This document shows positions 7,879 through 16,560 of a DNA stretch of 34,818 nt, in pieces. Source of the stretch: Bacteroidota bacterium. GTDB lineage: Bacteria; Bacteroidota; Bacteroidia; Cytophagales; Cyclobacteriaceae. Location of the stretch: assembly GCA_023393375.1 (NCBI GenBank), contig JAEWLI010000187.1, forward strand, positions 1 through 34,818, in the 5' to 3' direction. The translations under genes were made by a program, and so were the position numbers. Numbering within the stretch: position 1 is the stretch's first letter; each line of letters begins with the position of its first letter. The notes beneath the pieces were generated by a model that was not told where the DNA came from, searched no databases, and worked only from the letters and a program-made list of their open reading frames with translations.

Positions 7879-10860
7879 TTACCAAGACGGGGTGAGAGTT
7901 TGCCTTAAACTATCATATTTCTGCTCAAACTGTACGTAATCGGTGGGATCAGAAATTAACCTTAATTGCTCTAAAGCCTCTTCAGCATAATCTGACAAAC
8001 CCATTTTGGTTGCTTGAAGAATGTATTCCTGATTGAGGATTTTAGAATATTTATTAAAACGGATAGCTTGTAAAAGGATATTGTAAGATAAAAATTCATC
8101 CTCATCACTATTAAAAAATCTTGCAGCCTCTATTATTCCATCTTCAAAAAAAGGATTGCTATTGGCAAGTTGTCTAAATTTCTTTTCAGCAGCTTCAGTC
8201 TGATTTTCACTTAAATCTTTTAATGCCGAATAAAGCAAATATTCAAGTACGGGAAGAGAATCCCCAGAAATAGTAGGCAAAATAGAGATGATCTGATTGA
8301 TCTGATTTTGCTGGTACAGGATACGAAAACGGCTACCAACCTTGAAATATTCATCAGAAAGATATTCATGTGATAACCCATAAATTTCAGCTGCCCGCTG
8401 CGTATTGTAGTTATCCAGATTTTTGATGATGACGTACTTCAAAATCTGCCCGGTAAGTGTAGTATCATTGATCTTCGACATCATTGCGATGAAATCAGAG
8501 GGAGCAATAGATGCCTCATTGATAATCATGTAATAATATTTTCCCAGATCATCCAATTCTGAAAAAGGTAAACCAAGAGCATGTTGTATAGAGGCAAAAA
8601 TAAAATCATTTTGGAGGAATTTTGTAATAGAATCAAGTGCCGGAATATTTCCAGACATCAAATAAGAAATAGCCTGCAGCCGATAATATTGAGGTTCTGT
8701 ATCGGGTGGTGCAGCAACATCCACAAGGAATTCCATTGCGAGTTCGGGTGCCATTTGTTCCAGAGCTAATGCGGCCAGAGTTTGGGCATAATAGTTTTCC
8801 TGATCTGTAGATTCACTTTTCAATAATTGTAATTGTTCAAATGCCTGATACACAAAGTTTTTTTCATACAGCATAATGGCTTCGGCATATGAAAGGGAAG
8901 TAGAATAAAAGCTTTCGGAATTTGCTTTCAGCTGCTCCATTCGTGAAACTAAAGTTTCGTTTACCTTTTCCTTCTGATTGATGAGGTAGTTTTGCAAAAA
9001 AGCATATTGATTGATGGTAAGTAATGAATCTTGTAATTCTTTTGGAGAATCAGTCAAGATCAGTTGTCCATTTGCCTGATTGATAAGTCCCAAAAGATGG
9101 GTCTTCATTTCCATATTATCTGAAGATGTATATAAATCTTGTACCGAATCCAATGGCAAATAAATACCCTTACTCATATAAAAACCTATTTCATTGGCTT
9201 CAGATACTTCTTTTGTCTTAGTATCGTCTCTTGCCTGAAAAATATAAAATAATGCCGAGTCCAATACATCCGTTTTGTTATATCTCAGAGCCAAATTATT
9301 GGCAATAATACCACTACCGGGGAAAGCTTTAATACCATCCTGTAAAGTAAACAGCGATTCAAAATAGCTTTCATTTTGGTTGTAGATATGGCTGAGATTT
9401 ATAAATGCCTGCTCAGAGGGTCTTTTTAAAGTAGCTTGATGAAAATGGTATACTGCATTCACCACATCAGCTTCGTCCATATAGATTGAGGCTAGGTTAA
9501 AATTGGAAAGGTGATTACGGAATCCATAAATTGCTCCCTGTTTGTAATATTCTTTAGCCAGCTTTTTATTTCCTGAAGCATAGTGAAAACCTGCAATATT
9601 ATTATATCGTGCCGATTGTATTTGATATAAACTAATTTGGTTGGAAAGAAAATAAAAAGCCAGCGAGGCAAACAATCCAGCCAATTGAGCTGTGAAATAG
9701 GGCATCCGTATAGGTTTATAAATCACTTTATACACCTGCTGATTTTGATGCAACAGGGTATAAAAATTAGCCAATACATATAAAAAAAAGCCGATTCCAA
9801 AACCGATATGAATGAAAAGGATAAAATCTTCGAATGCCTCTATTGCCGGATCATTGGCAGTGGCGAAGAAAAAACCAATGGTTACAAAGGTGGAAATGGC
9901 CAACACAAGATAAAGTATTGCACCTTCTGGTTGAAATTTGAAAATTCCATTGTACAAAACCTGTTTATGTTTAAACCCCCAGAACCCCAAAATGGCTGAT
10001 GCCATTAATAAAATAAATGCATTCAGATAAATCAATTGCCAACCGATCACCCTTATATTATAAAGGTAGGTAAGTAGTATCAAAAACAAATAAGCTAAAG
10101 TAATAATTAAGAAATGCGGGAGACTATTTTTGCTATTCTCGTTATTATTTGCGGTGATAATATTTAGGAAAAATGTTATCAACTCATGAGCTACCAATAT
10201 AATAAATATAATGGATAGAATCACCATAGGATACATACCATATCCGGAGAAAGCCAGAAATGGCTGGTCAACATTGGAAAACAATGCTATCATTAGCAAA
10301 AATACAACGGCTATACCTACCATCGCCAATATTCTGAATATAAACCTTGTTTGCGGTTGAATAGCATGAAAATAATAAGCAGGTACTGAAAAAAGAATGA
10401 TCGCAATAATAAAGCCTTGCTTTCCTGTGAATCCAAATAATTCAAGCCCTTCCAGCTGTAAAGCTAAAAATAGGAATATCGTGACACCCATCAGAATGGT
10501 GAACCAAAACCTACTTAATTGTGTGAAAATAGCAATCATTATGGCCACAGCCATTGTAAAAACAATGGATAACAGAACTGATGGCAATATCAAAATATTA
10601 ATAGTACCCCCTACAAATTCCTGTAGGTTCACATAATTGGGCCCTTCTAAAAAGAAATCATAAATACCGGTTCGAACAGTTTTTACCGGCACCTGGATGG
10701 GTTTTATGCTATTGTAAACCTCCCACTTGAATATTAAATCATGACCGGTATAATAGAGAATAATATAACCAACAAGAGTAATTAAAAATCCGAAGATAAG
10801 AAAATTAATAAGTCTTGCCTGATGCTTTGGCCATTTATTCCAAAAAAACAGATGATCCAT
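7879..10860 (-). CDS. Large polytopic membrane protein with C-terminal TPR-like domain, function unknown
   Basis: The 993-residue product has two halves. Residues about 17-405 contain roughly eleven hydrophobic segments separated by short loops. From about residue 410 to the end there is a soluble alpha-helical region with TPR-like units, for example the stretch starting YNNIAGFHYASGNKKLAKEY and its repeats (LSNFNLASIYMDEADVVNAV, AFINLSHIYNQNESYFES). The helical-repeat part suggests protein binding, probably on one face of the inner membrane; which face cannot be decided from sequence alone. No enzymatic motif is recognisable. It is the last gene of a plsC-gatC run, 55 bases after gatC. The family appears to be an uncharacterised one of Cytophagales-type bacteria; no function is proposed. 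Confidence 0.85.
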   Translation of the reverse strand: MDHLFFWNKWPKHQARLINFLIFGFLITLVGYIILYYTGHDLIFKWEVYNSIKPIQVPVKTVRTGIYDFFLEGPNYVNLQEFVGGTINILILPSVLLSIVFTMAVAIMIAIFTQLSRFWFTILMGVTIFLFLALQLEGLELFGFTGKQGFIIAIILFSVPAYYFHAIQPQTRFIFRILAMVGIAVVFLLMIALFSNVDQPFLAFSGYGMYPMVILSIIFIILVAHELITFFLNIITANNNENSKNSLPHFLIITLAYLFLILLTYLYNIRVIGWQLIYLNAFILLMASAILGFWGFKHKQVLYNGIFKFQPEGAILYLVLAISTFVTIGFFFATANDPAIEAFEDFILFIHIGFGIGFFLYVLANFYTLLHQNQQVYKVIYKPIRMPYFTAQLAGLFASLAFYFLSNQISLYQIQSARYNNIAGFHYASGNKKLAKEYYKQGAIYGFRNHLSNFNLASIYMDEADVVNAVYHFHQATLKRPSEQAFINLSHIYNQNESYFESLFTLQDGIKAFPGSGIIANNLALRYNKTDVLDSALFYIFQARDDTKTKEVSEANEIGFYMSKGIYLPLDSVQDLYTSSDNMEMKTHLLGLINQANGQLILTDSPKELQDSLLTINQYAFLQNYLINQKEKVNETLVSRMEQLKANSESFYSTSLSYAEAIMLYEKNFVYQAFEQLQLLKSESTDQENYYAQTLAALALEQMAPELAMEFLVDVAAPPDTEPQYYRLQAISYLMSGNIPALDSITKFLQNDFIFASIQHALGLPFSELDDLGKYYYMIINEASIAPSDFIAMMSKINDTTLTGQILKYVIIKNLDNYNTQRAAEIYGLSHEYLSDEYFKVGSRFRILYQQNQINQIISILPTISGDSLPVLEYLLYSALKDLSENQTEAAEKKFRQLANSNPFFEDGIIEAARFFNSDEDEFLSYNILLQAIRFNKYSKILNQEYILQATKMGLSDYAEEALEQLRLISDPTDYVQFEQKYDSLRQTLTPSW

Positions 10861-10915
10861 GAGGTACTGAGGTTTTAGAGGATAAACCGGTTGTTTAATA
10901 AGGAGCTATTCACCT

Positions 10916-11203
10916 TTATTCTATTACTTTTGGAACTTTGAAATAATCATCATCTTTATTAGGTGCATTTTTCAAAGCCTGGTTATGATCAAGGTGTCTT
11001 CCTACTTCATCTTCTCTGAACATATTTACTTCGTGAGACATGTTAGTCAATGGAATAACCCCTTCAGTGTCCACTTCATTCAGTTGATCCACCCAATCCA
11101 AGATCCCAGTGAGGTCGGCAATCATACTTTCTTCATCTTCCTTTTTTAAGTCAAGCCTGGCTAAGTGTGCGATCTTTCTTAAGGTCTCCCTGTCTATTTT
11201 CAT
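10916..11203 (-). CDS. gatC: Asp-tRNA(Asn)/Glu-tRNA(Gln) amidotransferase subunit C
   Basis: GatC is the small subunit that tethers GatA to GatB in the GatCAB complex, which converts Glu-tRNA(Gln) and/or Asp-tRNA(Asn) to the amide forms. The 95-residue length is normal. The N-terminus MKIDRETLRKIAHLARL and the middle segment MIADLTGILDWVDQLNEVD followed by TEGVIPL are characteristic. The Met at 11203 is the family start and no alternative exists nearby. Its first 53 bases overlap the 3' end of the acyltransferase gene in another frame, which suggests translational coupling. gatA and gatB are not in the window, a common arrangement in Bacteroidota. Confidence 0.95.
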   Translation of the reverse strand: MKIDRETLRKIAHLARLDLKKEDEESMIADLTGILDWVDQLNEVDTEGVIPLTNMSHEVNMFREDEVGRHLDHNQALKNAPNKDDDYFKVPKVIE

Positions 11204-11930
11204 GGTAATTATGTTTATTCAATTCATTTTGAATGATCTTATATACCCTTGTTTTTAAATTATCAAGATCATCCATGGTCAAGTGAGCAGTCTCAATTGG
11301 CTCATGGAATATTGCTCTCACAGCCCGCCTTCTGATCAGTAATTTGCCGTTGTCAGGCAAAATTATCCAATTATATGGAATAGTGACCGGAACTATTGGT
11401 GTTTTTTTCGTGATAGCTGCTGTAAAAGCCCCATGTTTAAATTCACCCATTTGAGGTGGTTTTTCGGCATAAATACCACCTTCAGGAAATATCACCAGGC
11501 TTTTACCTTCATCCAACGTTTTATAATATTGTTCTAAAGCCGATCGCCGACCTTCAGCTGAAAACCGGTCAACGGTGATATGTAGTTTTCTGAAGATATA
11601 TCCTAATACTGGTGCTGAGGTAAGCGAAGCTTTACCCGTAAATTTAAAATCAGAAGGCACAAAAACCATTGTGGCAATATCGAAATAGGAAAAATGGTTG
11701 GAACAATAGATATATGATTTTTTCTTATCAAGTTTGCTCGAAAACCGGGTTTTTACTGGCATAAAGCAGATCAGAAAAAAACTGCCTGCCCAGATTTTAT
11801 TCAGCGTATGCGAGTATTTATGCCAGCTTTTTTTCTGAATGATAAGAAAATAAAATGGAAACAGAATAAGCATTAGCAATAGAAAAACTATTACCGCATA
11901 TACCGTATATATCCGATGTACAATATTCAT
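11151..11930 (-). CDS. 1-acyl-sn-glycerol-3-phosphate acyltransferase family (PlsC-like)
   Basis: PlsC-type enzymes add the second acyl chain to lysophosphatidic acid to give phosphatidic acid, the substrate for CdsA. The 259-residue product has a strongly hydrophobic N-terminal segment (about 8-31), the catalytic NHxxxxD box in NHFSYFD (His79, Asp84), and the substrate-binding FPEGGIY motif around residue 150, followed by PIVPVTIPYNW. These four blocks are in the usual order and spacing. The C-terminal 17 or so residues are read from bases that also encode the start of gatC. Related acyltransferases act on other acceptors such as ornithine lipid precursors, so the exact acceptor is inferred. 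Confidence 0.9.
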   Translation of the reverse strand: MNIVHRIYTVYAVIVFLLLMLILFPFYFLIIQKKSWHKYSHTLNKIWAGSFFLICFMPVKTRFSSKLDKKKSYIYCSNHFSYFDIATMVFVPSDFKFTGKASLTSAPVLGYIFRKLHITVDRFSAEGRRSALEQYYKTLDEGKSLVIFPEGGIYAEKPPQMGEFKHGAFTAAITKKTPIVPVTIPYNWIILPDNGKLLIRRRAVRAIFHEPIETAHLTMDDLDNLKTRVYKIIQNELNKHNYHENRQGDLKKDRTLSQA

Positions 11931-11944
11931 ATTAAAGTATTATC

Positions 11945-12009
11945 ACACAATTTTACAAACTTAAAGATAAGCTATTGATAGAACTGTTTTTCTAACGTTT
12001 AAATTGTGT
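11945..12009. repeat. Spaced inverted repeat upstream of the acyltransferase gene
   Basis: ACACAATTT at 11945-11953 is repeated in reverse complement as AAATTGTGT at 12001-12009. A second, inner pair is AAAC (11957-11960) and GTTT (11997-12000). The arms flank about 47 bases directly upstream of the acyltransferase ATG. It may be a pair of regulator half-sites or chance in AT-rich DNA. Confidence 0.25.
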
Positions 12010-12056
12010 ATTAAATATAACAGCATAATAATATCTATATTGAAAATTTACGGCAA

Positions 12057-12527
12057 TCAGGCTACTTTGGTCTTAGGCTGATGCAGTACCGGGAATTTGA
12101 CAGAATTTGCTATAAAACACATTTTATGCGCTTGTGCATGTAATGATTCGGCAGCTGTTATCATTGTTGTGTCTGACACGGTTACGATAGGATTGAGAAC
12201 CACTTCTGTAAAAGACCCACTACCATCAGGAGTAAGTTCCATTGTGCCTGTAGCAAGATCTATATAATCTACTACCACCACACCTTTCACAGCACATAAG
12301 TGTAAATACCAGAGCATGTGACAACTTGAAAGTGAAGCAACTAAAAGCTCTTCGGGATTGTATCGGGTTTTGTCACCACGAAAATGAGGGTCAGACGATG
12401 CTGGAATTTCCGGTTTAAGATCAGCTGATATGAGATGACTACGTTCATATTGTTGATAATTGCTGGTACCTTCGCCGGTATTCCCGGTCCATTTAATGGT
12501 AAGGTGGTAGATATGAGGTTTGGCCAT
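12057..12527 (-). CDS. OsmC family protein, thiol peroxidase-like
   Basis: OsmC/Ohr proteins are dimeric peroxidases that reduce organic hydroperoxides through a cysteine pair. The 156-residue length is normal. The first family cysteine lies in LLVASLSSCHMLWYLHLC (Cys69, on the central helix) and the second in AHKMCFIANSV (Cys137), matching the spacing of the catalytic pair in OsmC. Cys78 is an extra cysteine nine residues after the first. The N-terminal strand HLTIKWTGNTGEGT and PHFRGDKTRYNPEELL are typical. Its ATG at 12527 is divergent from the next gene. The subgroup (Ohr, OsmC or YhfA-like) cannot be settled by eye. Confidence 0.9.
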   Translation of the reverse strand: MAKPHIYHLTIKWTGNTGEGTSNYQQYERSHLISADLKPEIPASSDPHFRGDKTRYNPEELLVASLSSCHMLWYLHLCAVKGVVVVDYIDLATGTMELTPDGSGSFTEVVLNPIVTVSDTTMITAAESLHAQAHKMCFIANSVKFPVLHQPKTKVA

Positions 12528-12559
12528 GGTATAAAATGATATTGTTAAAAACCGGAATA

Positions 12560-12592
12560 TTGAAATTCAGAAACCATATCCTTTTAATTTTG
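12560..12592 (+). promoter_or_regulatory. Candidate promoter for the 168-residue protein gene
   Basis: TAATTTTG at 12585-12592 matches the TAnnTTTG -7 element and lies 34 bases before the ATG at 12627. TTG at 12560-12562, 22 bases upstream, is a partial -33 element. Confidence 0.45.
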
Positions 12593-12626
12593 TTCATGAT
12601 AAATAGTTGTAACAATCAATTCATAT

Positions 12627-13133
12627 ATGTACGTAGAATTCGAACATCTGCCCGGCAATTCTAAAATATGGATTTATCAAGCTGATCGTGAACTCAGCCA
12701 ATTTGAGCAAGAGGAAATCAATCTTGCTTTTTCCACCTATTGTAACCAATGGGCAGCTCATGGCCATCCCCTGAAAGCCTCTGGTAAGATACTTTATGAT
12801 CGTTTTTTAATATTGGCAGTCGATGAATCAGCCAATGCAGTAAGCGGTTGTTCTATTGATGAATCAGTATATTTTGTGAAGGAACTATCACATAAAATGA
12901 AGATTGATTTTCTCAACCGCGATTTAGTCACTTTTCTAAATTCTCAAAATAATCAGATATTGACAGTTACTATAAAAAAAGCTAAAGACATGGCAGCTCA
13001 AAATAGTATTGAAAATGATTTACTGATTTTTAATAACTTCATTCTTGAAAAATCCTCATTAAAAAATGGATGGTTGATCCCGGTGAAAGATAGCTGGCTA
13101 AATAAATGGATGCCAAAAAATCTTACATTATAA
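12627..13133 (+). CDS. Conserved protein of unknown function, 168 residues
   Basis: The protein begins MYVEFEHLPGNSKIWIYQAD, followed by a region with AFSTYCNQWAAHGHPLKASG, then LAVDESANAVSGCSIDESV and a C-terminal WLIPVKDSWLNKWM. This pattern looks like a small Bacteroidota family that is often labelled 'ABC transporter ATPase' in databases, from my recollection. No Walker A, Walker B or signature motif is present, so that label would be wrong. It has no signal peptide or membrane helix, so it is probably cytoplasmic. The two conserved-looking cysteines (in YCNQW and SGCSID) and the His-Gly-His in between are candidates for function. It is transcribed divergently from the OsmC-like gene and lies 125 bases before the PorE-like gene. 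Confidence 0.85.
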   Translation: MYVEFEHLPGNSKIWIYQADRELSQFEQEEINLAFSTYCNQWAAHGHPLKASGKILYDRFLILAVDESANAVSGCSIDESVYFVKELSHKMKIDFLNRDLVTFLNSQNNQILTVTIKKAKDMAAQNSIENDLLIFNNFILEKSSLKNGWLIPVKDSWLNKWMPKNLTL

Positions 13134-13258
13134 TTTCTTTTAAATCCATGTCGTTAGTAATAAAAAGATATTCCTGAATATTCATTTCATATATAGGAAA
13201 TATTAATATTGGGCAGAAATTGCTTATTTTAGTAAATAAATTACATTCGATTGCATAC

Positions 13259-15301
13259 ATGAGAAGAGCATTCAATCTTTTAATAATTACCCTGATCTTT
13301 CTTTCTGCCTGTAATGCAGGCAAAATGGCCCTAAAAAAAGGCGATAAACGGTATCAACGGGGGGAATATAATGTGGCAATAAATTATTATGAAGAAGCTG
13401 CAGCTAAAAATACAGCTACTGCCAAATCTAATTTTTTTATCGCAGAATCTTATCGACTATCCAACAGAATCAAGAAAGCAGAACCTTTTTATAAACAAGC
13501 CATAGAAGAAGGTTTCGATGATGAAAGTATGCATTATTATTATGCATTTTCCTTAAAAGCCAATGAAAAGTACCAGGAAGCTCAAAAATACTTGGAAAGT
13601 TATCTTCCAAGAGCCAAAGAAAAGGAAATTGCTGATCTGGTGAAAATTGAATTGGAAAATCTGAAAAAAATCAATGATATAATTGAAAATCCTGGCCATT
13701 TCAGGGTTAGAAATCTCGAAACTATCAATAGTTCAGCCGCTGAATATGCTCCAGTATACCGTGATGGTGAGTTATATTTTACTTCGTCCAGATTCGGGGG
13801 GAAAGTATATAAAGCTACGGGCACCGCATTCACCAATATCTATAAAGCCAAAACAGAAGGAGCTGTTGTAGATACTACTACCATTGAATCTTTAAACAAC
13901 TCCATCAACTCGGCCAATACCAATGATGGATCTATAGCTTTTTCTCCTGACGGGAATACCATGGTATTTGCAAAAGGTAACAGCGGAAAACCTAGGGGGA
14001 CTAACGATGTAAATTTATATATATCAAGATTCAGAAGAGGTGAATGGAGTGAACCAGAATTGATGAGCATTAACGATCCCACCTCATGGACCTCTACTCC
14101 GGCATTTAGCCGTGACGGCAGAACACTTTATTTTTCTTCTAATAGAAGTGGCGGATTTGGTGGAACAGATCTATATTCAGCCACCATCGATGCACGAGGA
14201 AGATGGGGGAATATCAGAAATATGGGGCCAAAAATCAATACACCCGGAAATGAAATGTTTCCATTTGCATCAGATGATGGTAAATTATACTTTTCTTCAA
14301 CAGGGCATCCCGGATTAGGTAATCTTGATATTTTTGTGGCATACAGACAAGGTGGTGAAACTGTAATAGAAAATCTGGGAGCTTCAATCAATTCGAATGC
14401 TGATGATTTCGCTTTTTATCTTTTTGATCCTACCAAAGGCTTTTTCAGTTCCAACAGGGCAGATGGAAAAGGCGATGATGATATATTTACTTTTATAAAC
14501 AATGACCCGGATCTGAAGATCATCAATTACTATCTAGCAGGTACTACATTGTTTAAAAATGATGATAATAAAACAGAAATTTTACCTGAGGTACGGGTAA
14601 AATTGGAAGGGAATAACCAGGAAGTTATTGACGAAATTATCACAGGACCTGATGGCAAATTTCTTTTCAGGATTTACCCGGGTGAATCTTACACCTTGTT
14701 AGGTGAAAAACCAGACTATTTGTCTTCGAGGGTGGCTTTTACAATGGTGGGTAAAGAAATACCTAAAGAAGAACTGGTAGAACTGGTAACCAATAAAACA
14801 TTTGAAACCTCCATCACACTTGATAGAATTGTAATAGATAGGGCAATTGTACTTGAGAATATTTACTACGACCTCGACCGTGATGAGATCAGACCTGATG
14901 CTGCCCGTGAGTTGGATAAGCTGGTGCAAGTTCTGGTAGATAATCCCGAAATTACAATAGAGTTAAGTTCGCATACCGATAGCAGAGCGGCTGATGATTA
15001 TAACCTTGACCTTTCACAACGAAGGGCAAGATCCGCTGTTGCCTACATTATTTCCGAAGGCATTAATCCAAACCGATTAGTGGCAAAAGGTTACGGGGAA
15101 AACAATTTGTTAATCTCTGATGAAGAAATCGCTAAACTCCCAACGGAAGAAGCAAGAGAAGCAGCACATCAAAAAAACCGTCGTACTGAATTCAAAATTC
15201 TTAGTTACGACAAGGAACAACGACTAAAAAAAGATGTTGTAGAAGATCAGCCTCAAGATGGGTCAATTGAAAATCAAATTCAATGGGATGACCAGTTATA
15301 A
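13259..15301 (+). CDS. OmpA-family lipoprotein with TPR, PD40 propeller and CRD domains; PorE-like
   Basis: The 680-residue product starts with a lipoprotein signal peptide (lipobox LSAC, Cys18). In order it has: TPR-like repeats (about 25-125), PD40/WD40-like beta-propeller blades (about 150-410, repeated IAFSPDGNTMVFAKG- and LYFSSNRSGGFGGTDLYSA-type blocks), a carboxypeptidase-regulatory-like domain (about 440-525), and an OmpA C-terminal peptidoglycan-binding domain (about 545-660) with SSHTDSR and NLDLSQRRARSA. This domain order is that of PorE from the Porphyromonas type IX secretion system, which links the secretion machine to peptidoglycan. Bacteroidota encode several OmpA proteins of this build, some next to PorP/SprF genes, so orthology is not certain. 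The residues after Cys18 are not acidic, suggesting the periplasmic face of the outer membrane. The start at 13259 gives the intact signal peptide; an upstream in-frame start at 13220 would bury it. Confidence 0.92.
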   Translation: MRRAFNLLIITLIFLSACNAGKMALKKGDKRYQRGEYNVAINYYEEAAAKNTATAKSNFFIAESYRLSNRIKKAEPFYKQAIEEGFDDESMHYYYAFSLKANEKYQEAQKYLESYLPRAKEKEIADLVKIELENLKKINDIIENPGHFRVRNLETINSSAAEYAPVYRDGELYFTSSRFGGKVYKATGTAFTNIYKAKTEGAVVDTTTIESLNNSINSANTNDGSIAFSPDGNTMVFAKGNSGKPRGTNDVNLYISRFRRGEWSEPELMSINDPTSWTSTPAFSRDGRTLYFSSNRSGGFGGTDLYSATIDARGRWGNIRNMGPKINTPGNEMFPFASDDGKLYFSSTGHPGLGNLDIFVAYRQGGETVIENLGASINSNADDFAFYLFDPTKGFFSSNRADGKGDDDIFTFINNDPDLKIINYYLAGTTLFKNDDNKTEILPEVRVKLEGNNQEVIDEIITGPDGKFLFRIYPGESYTLLGEKPDYLSSRVAFTMVGKEIPKEELVELVTNKTFETSITLDRIVIDRAIVLENIYYDLDRDEIRPDAARELDKLVQVLVDNPEITIELSSHTDSRAADDYNLDLSQRRARSAVAYIISEGINPNRLVAKGYGENNLLISDEEIAKLPTEEAREAAHQKNRRTEFKILSYDKEQRLKKDVVEDQPQDGSIENQIQWDDQL

Positions 15302-15335
15302 TTGTTAATCCTGTTTTGGAATAATAAAAAAAAAT

Positions 15336-15369
15336 TAAAGCCTTCCTTACAAGAAGGTTTTTTATTTTT
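15336..15369 (+). terminator. Rho-independent terminator after the PorE-like gene
   Basis: CCTTC (15341-15345), a 7-base loop, GAAGG (15353-15357) and a T-rich run follow the stop codon by about 35 bases. The T run merges with the -7 element of the next promoter. Confidence 0.8.
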
Positions 15370-15370
15370 G
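15363..15370 (+). promoter_or_regulatory. Bacteroidota -7 promoter element for purM
   Basis: TATTTTTG matches TAnnTTTG and lies 20 bases before the purM ATG. It shares bases with the T-run of the preceding terminator. No -33 TTTG is visible. Confidence 0.5.
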
Positions 15371-15390
15371 TAAAAAGTATTAATATAAGC

Positions 15391-16560
15391 ATGAGCGAAA
15401 GATATAATCTTCGTGGCGTTTCATCTCAAAAGGAAGACGTTCATGAAGCAATAAAGCACCTGGACAAAGGATTATTTCCTAATGCATTTTGTAAAATAAT
15501 CCCTGATTATTTAGGTCTCGATCCTGAATACTGCAATGTGATGCATGCGGATGGTGCAGGCACCAAATCCTCATTGGCATATTTGTATTGGCGGGAAACA
15601 GGAGATTTATCGGTTTGGAGAGGAATTGCACAAGATGCAATTGTGATGAATATCGATGATCTGATATGTGTAGGGGCTACTGATCATATACTTTTATCAT
15701 CAATTATTGGCAGAAATAAAAAACTTATTCCCGGTGAAGTGGTGTCAGAAATCATTGAGGGTACACAAGAATTTTTAACACTTTTAAAGTCCCACGGTAT
15801 CAATGTGGTCAATACCGGAGGTGAAACCGCCGATGTGGGTGATCTTGTAAAGACCATCTCACTAGATAACGTAGTTACCTGTCGTCTAAAAAGAGAAGAT
15901 GTGATTGCCAATGATCTCATTAAAGCTGGTGATGTAATAGTAGGTCTGGCATCTTTTGGACAGGCAAATTATGAGAAAGAATATAATGGTGGCATGGGCA
16001 GCAATGGCTTGACTTCAGCCCGTCATGATGTTTTCCATAAAGATTATTCTGTGAAATATCCTGAAAGTTATGATCATCAAGTACCAGAACATCTGGTTTA
16101 CAGTGGATCATATCATCTAACGGATACCATCAAAGGAGTACCTGTAAATGCCGGCAAGCTGGTGCTTTCTCCAACCCGTACTTATGCACCCATTGTGAAA
16201 GAAATACTAAATGAAAATCGGAATCATATACATGGTATGATCCATTGTAGTGGTGGTGCTCAGACGAAAGTGCTTCATTTTATTGAGAATCTTCATATCA
16301 TTAAAGATTCTCTTTTCGATGTGCCTCCCCTTTTTCACATAATCCAACAGGAAAGCCAAACTTCATGGAAAGAAATGTATCAGGTTTTTAACATGGGGCA
16401 CCGTTTGGAAATTTATCTAAACGAAAAATATGCCCAACAAGTGATTGATATTTCCCAAAGTTTTGGTGTAGACGCTCAAATAGTGGGGCGGGTGGAACAA
16501 TATTCAGGGAAAAAAGTAACCATTTCAAGCAAAATGGGCCATTTTGAGTATGGAAAATAA
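15391..16560 (+). CDS. purM: Phosphoribosylformylglycinamidine cyclo-ligase (AIR synthase)
   Basis: PurM closes the imidazole ring in purine synthesis, converting FGAM to AIR with ATP. The 389-residue product has the PurM N-terminal ATP-grasp-like fold signatures: VMHADGAGTKSSLAYLYW, QDAIVMNIDDLICVGA, and NVVNTGGETADVGDLV, the glycine-rich nucleotide and metal binding segments. The C-terminal half contains IHGMIHCSGGAQTKV and FNMGHRLEIYL, corresponding to the GITGGG- and FNMGxG-type motifs in the common form. It is about 40 residues longer than E. coli PurM (345) and diverged at those motifs, as I recall is usual for Bacteroidota. It is a single gene with its own terminator upstream, not part of a pur cluster here. 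Confidence 0.9.
   Translation: MSERYNLRGVSSQKEDVHEAIKHLDKGLFPNAFCKIIPDYLGLDPEYCNVMHADGAGTKSSLAYLYWRETGDLSVWRGIAQDAIVMNIDDLICVGATDHILLSSIIGRNKKLIPGEVVSEIIEGTQEFLTLLKSHGINVVNTGGETADVGDLVKTISLDNVVTCRLKREDVIANDLIKAGDVIVGLASFGQANYEKEYNGGMGSNGLTSARHDVFHKDYSVKYPESYDHQVPEHLVYSGSYHLTDTIKGVPVNAGKLVLSPTRTYAPIVKEILNENRNHIHGMIHCSGGAQTKVLHFIENLHIIKDSLFDVPPLFHIIQQESQTSWKEMYQVFNMGHRLEIYLNEKYAQQVIDISQSFGVDAQIVGRVEQYSGKKVTISSKMGHFEYGK

Noticed and set aside
12627..13133. Label 'ABC transporter ATPase' for the 168-residue protein
   Set aside because: No Walker A, Walker B or ABC signature motif is present.
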